Shown: in pieces, positions 60,983 through 64,000 of the stretch | Position numbering within the stretch: the first letter of the stretch is position 1 | Layout: each line of letters opens with the position of its first letter | From: MM2 sp035460165 | GTDB lineage: Bacteria > Pseudomonadota > Gammaproteobacteria > Burkholderiales > Methylophilaceae | DNA: 64,000 bases | Direction: 5' to 3' | NCBI GenBank assembly: GCA_035460165.1 | Contig: DATHWW010000002.1 | Location: 19,998-83,997 of the forward strand | Translations under genes and position numbers: made by a program | The notes under the pieces: model-generated | Seen by the model: only the letters and a program-made list of their open reading frames with translations | Told to the model about the DNA's origin: nothing | Database searches by the model: none

Positions 60983-61702
60983 ATGCAGATTGAACGTATT
61001 CTCCACTCGCAGGGCTTCGGTGCGCGCAAACTGTGCCGCATCCTGGTTCGCCATCATGAAGTGACCGTCAACGGCGAGCCGTGCGACGATCCGTTTGCGG
61101 ATTTCAGCACCAATAACCTGCGCTTTACCGTCAAGGGCGAGCCGTGGGAATACCGCGAAAAAGCCCACCTGATGCTGAACAAGCCCGCCGGTTACGAATG
61201 CTCGCTGAAACCAGCCCATCACCCCGGCGTACACGCCCTGCTGCCGCTGCCGCTGCGCGAGCGCGGTGTGCAGAATATCGGCCGGCTGGACGAGGATACC
61301 ACCGGTCTGTTGCTGTTTTCCGACGACGGCCAGTTCATCCACCGCATGGGCTCGCCCAAATGGAAGGTGCCGAAGGTGTATGAAGTCACCCTCAAACACG
61401 CAGCGGATGAAAAGCTGGTCGCCGCCCTGCTGCAAGGCGTGCAGCTGAACGACGAACCCGCGCCCATCGCTGCGTTGGACTGCGAAGCAATCTCGGAAAA
61501 AGTGCTGCATCTCACCCTGGGAGAAGGAAAATACCATCAGGTGAAGCGCATGGTGGCCGCCGCGGGCAATCGGGTCGAAGCGCTGAAACGCATCGCCATC
61601 GGTCGCCTCGCATTACCGGATGACCTGCCCGAAGGCCAGTGGCGCTGGCTGAGCGCAGTCGACCTCGAGGCCCTTCTGCCAGTCAAGGAAACCACAAAAT
61701 GA
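60983..61702 (+). CDS. rsuA: 16S rRNA pseudouridine synthase (RsuA/RluB family)
   Basis: 239 residues: S4 RNA-binding domain (about 1-55) and catalytic domain with GRLDEDTTGLLLFSDDG containing the catalytic Asp. The short basic length and S4 domain fit RsuA, which modifies U516 of 16S rRNA; RluB is less likely. Start at 60983 rather than upstream frame 60509, which runs inside the methyltransferase gene. Overlaps the next gene by 4 bp. Confidence 0.82.
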   Translation: MQIERILHSQGFGARKLCRILVRHHEVTVNGEPCDDPFADFSTNNLRFTVKGEPWEYREKAHLMLNKPAGYECSLKPAHHPGVHALLPLPLRERGVQNIGRLDEDTTGLLLFSDDGQFIHRMGSPKWKVPKVYEVTLKHAADEKLVAALLQGVQLNDEPAPIAALDCEAISEKVLHLTLGEGKYHQVKRMVAAAGNRVEALKRIAIGRLALPDDLPEGQWRWLSAVDLEALLPVKETTK

Positions 61703-62106
61703 TGCTCGCCATCGTCCCGCTCTACGCCGCGCTGCTGGCGCTTTTGTTTGTCGCGCTCAGCATTCGCGTGATCAAGACGCGCCGCCAGGAACGGGTAGCC
61801 ATCGGCGATGGCGATAATCCCCGCCTGCGCCGCGCCATCGGCGTGCATAACAATTTTGCGCAGTACGTGCCGCTGGCCTTGCTGCTGCTGGCGTTTGTCG
61901 AACTGGCGGCAGCGCCTATCCTGCTGGTCCACATCCTATGCCTGATGCTGTTGATCGGCCGCTGCGTGCATGCCTACGGCGTGAGCCAAAATAGCGAAAA
62001 CTACCGGTTGCGCAGCATTGGCATATGGCTGACGTTTGCCAGCATTGCGCTGGCGGCGCTTTACCTGCTGGTCACAACCTTGATTCGCCTTGTCATCGCC
62101 AGCTAG
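61699..62106 (+). CDS. MAPEG family membrane protein
   Basis: 135 residues, four membrane helices, with the MAPEG motifs R-x4-NxFAQYVPLALLLL and the GRCVHAYGVS region. Human homologues are glutathione transferases/leukotriene synthases; bacterial function is unknown. ATG overlaps the rsuA stop by 4 bp (ATGATG), so the two are co-translated. Confidence 0.85.
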   Translation: MMLAIVPLYAALLALLFVALSIRVIKTRRQERVAIGDGDNPRLRRAIGVHNNFAQYVPLALLLLAFVELAAAPILLVHILCLMLLIGRCVHAYGVSQNSENYRLRSIGIWLTFASIALAALYLLVTTLIRLVIAS

Positions 62107-62307
62107 AGACGCCTCAGCCACGTCGGGCGCATAAGTCCTCCGAGAAATCGCTGGCTATTCGAGTCAGCCTGCGTATAATCCGCGGCTACCGTGCGTGCTA
62201 CCAATCAACGCACCGGTCATTTTCTCATCCGGTCTTCGACCACATAACTCGTCTGCCTCGATTGGTGCCCTCAACGTGAGCGGCAGGCCGTCGCAGGAGT
62301 TTTACAC

Positions 62308-63708
<1,401 letters not shown>

Positions 63709-63784
63709 CAGGCGGCGCGGCCTCGCTTACCATCACAGCGCGGCCGTACCGGCCGCAAAGGCACCCACAACGACGGAGGACACC

Positions 63785-63925
63785 ATGGCCAACCGCGACC
63801 AGCACAGCAACAAGCAGCAGAAGAAACCCAAGAAGGACACGTCGCCGCCCAAGGAGCAGACGTCGGACCGCCCCATGCCGCCGATGACCACCGTGCTGCC
63901 CAAGGGCAAGCTGAAAAACAAGTGA
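63785..63925 (+). CDS. Small basic, Lys/Pro-rich protein of 46 residues
   Basis: Too short for many gene finders but well supported: GGAGG (63775-63779) lies 5 bp before the ATG, and the frame is MANRDQHSNKQQKKPKKDT followed by TSPPKEQTSDRPMPPMTTV and KGKLKNK. It is highly charged, rich in Lys, Gln and Pro, with no hydrophobic core, probably disordered. It follows the helicase gene by 76 bp. Small proteins of this kind occur beside helicase genes in betaproteobacteria in my recollection; function unknown. Confidence 0.6.
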   Translation: MANRDQHSNKQQKKPKKDTSPPKEQTSDRPMPPMTTVLPKGKLKNK

Positions 63926-64000
63926 TGTCGGACGAAGGCGCGACTCGCGCCCTCGCCGCACCCGGCCGGAACCAAAGGCAGCACACTCAGGTCTTCCAGG

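Overview
The window reads as a gene-dense, GC-rich (about 58-60% by eye) chromosome segment of a motile, flagellated betaproteobacterium. Nitrosomonadales/Gallionellaceae is my best guess. The reasons are the family content (an OxyR-Dps pair, AmmeMemoRadiSam cassette, Vgb-like propeller, PRC-barrel and SPW proteins, a norSY-senC-like cluster as in ammonia oxidisers) and the sigma54-controlled fli cluster. The taxonomic call is inference. I saw no rRNA, tRNA, CRISPR array, IS element or intact prophage.

Layout. 1-2617: the 3' end of an OxyR-type regulator, an OxyR-like site, dps, trxB and an Smr protein (peroxide/thiol stress). 2618-4312: an AT-rich island of unrecognised small genes, including one reading frame broken by two TGA codons. 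4313-8033: ispF-ispD (minus), then a three-gene AmmeMemoRadiSam cassette (plus). 8034-10467: pcm, a host-attachment-family protein, a GFA-family protein and a glutathione peroxidase. 10490-14961: a minus-strand operon (CuA subunit II, heme-copper subunit I, SCO1/SenC, small membrane protein, HPP protein) divergent from an NsrR-like [Fe-S] regulator. A strong NsrR-like palindrome sits just downstream of the -10 of the operon. The order matches the norSY-senC-orf1 cluster of ammonia oxidisers, and subunit I lacks the usual active-site tyrosine position, so I read it as a nitric oxide reductase/NO-detoxification module. 15187-20597: small envelope and redox genes (SPW, flavin reductase, Vgb-like propeller, PRC-barrel, DUF3943, orphan HicA-like). 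20750-25923: ETF-ubiquinone oxidoreductase, LysR regulator, etfBA and a ferredoxin-NADP reductase. 25977-32978: a CobW GTPase, a YbhP-like phosphatase/nuclease with a phospholipase D-VTT fusion, amt behind a sigma54 promoter, and a two-domain PPK2.

32975-47562 is one large minus-strand flagellar block: fleSR-like two-component system, fliEFGHIJK, then fliLMNOPQR, ending in an unrecognised protein with an internal duplication that abuts fliR. Good sigma54 sites lie before fliE and fliK. 48017-54293 is the chemotaxis block on the plus strand: two cheV paralogues, cheY, cheZ, cheA and an EAL-HDOD protein. pilU, a DUF3301 gene, gluQ, hslO, a PAS-PAS-GGDEF-EAL protein, an RNA methyltransferase, an RsuA-type pseudouridine synthase, a MAPEG protein, an RhlE-type helicase and a 46-residue basic protein finish the window.

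The most interesting items are the NsrR-controlled sNOR-like operon with its HPP gene, the AmmeMemoRadiSam cassette, the broken HEPN-like gene in the AT-rich island, the duplicated-repeat protein at the end of the fli operon, and the PLD-VTT fusion. Start codons were moved from the longest possible frame where ribosome binding site, overlap or family length argued for it.
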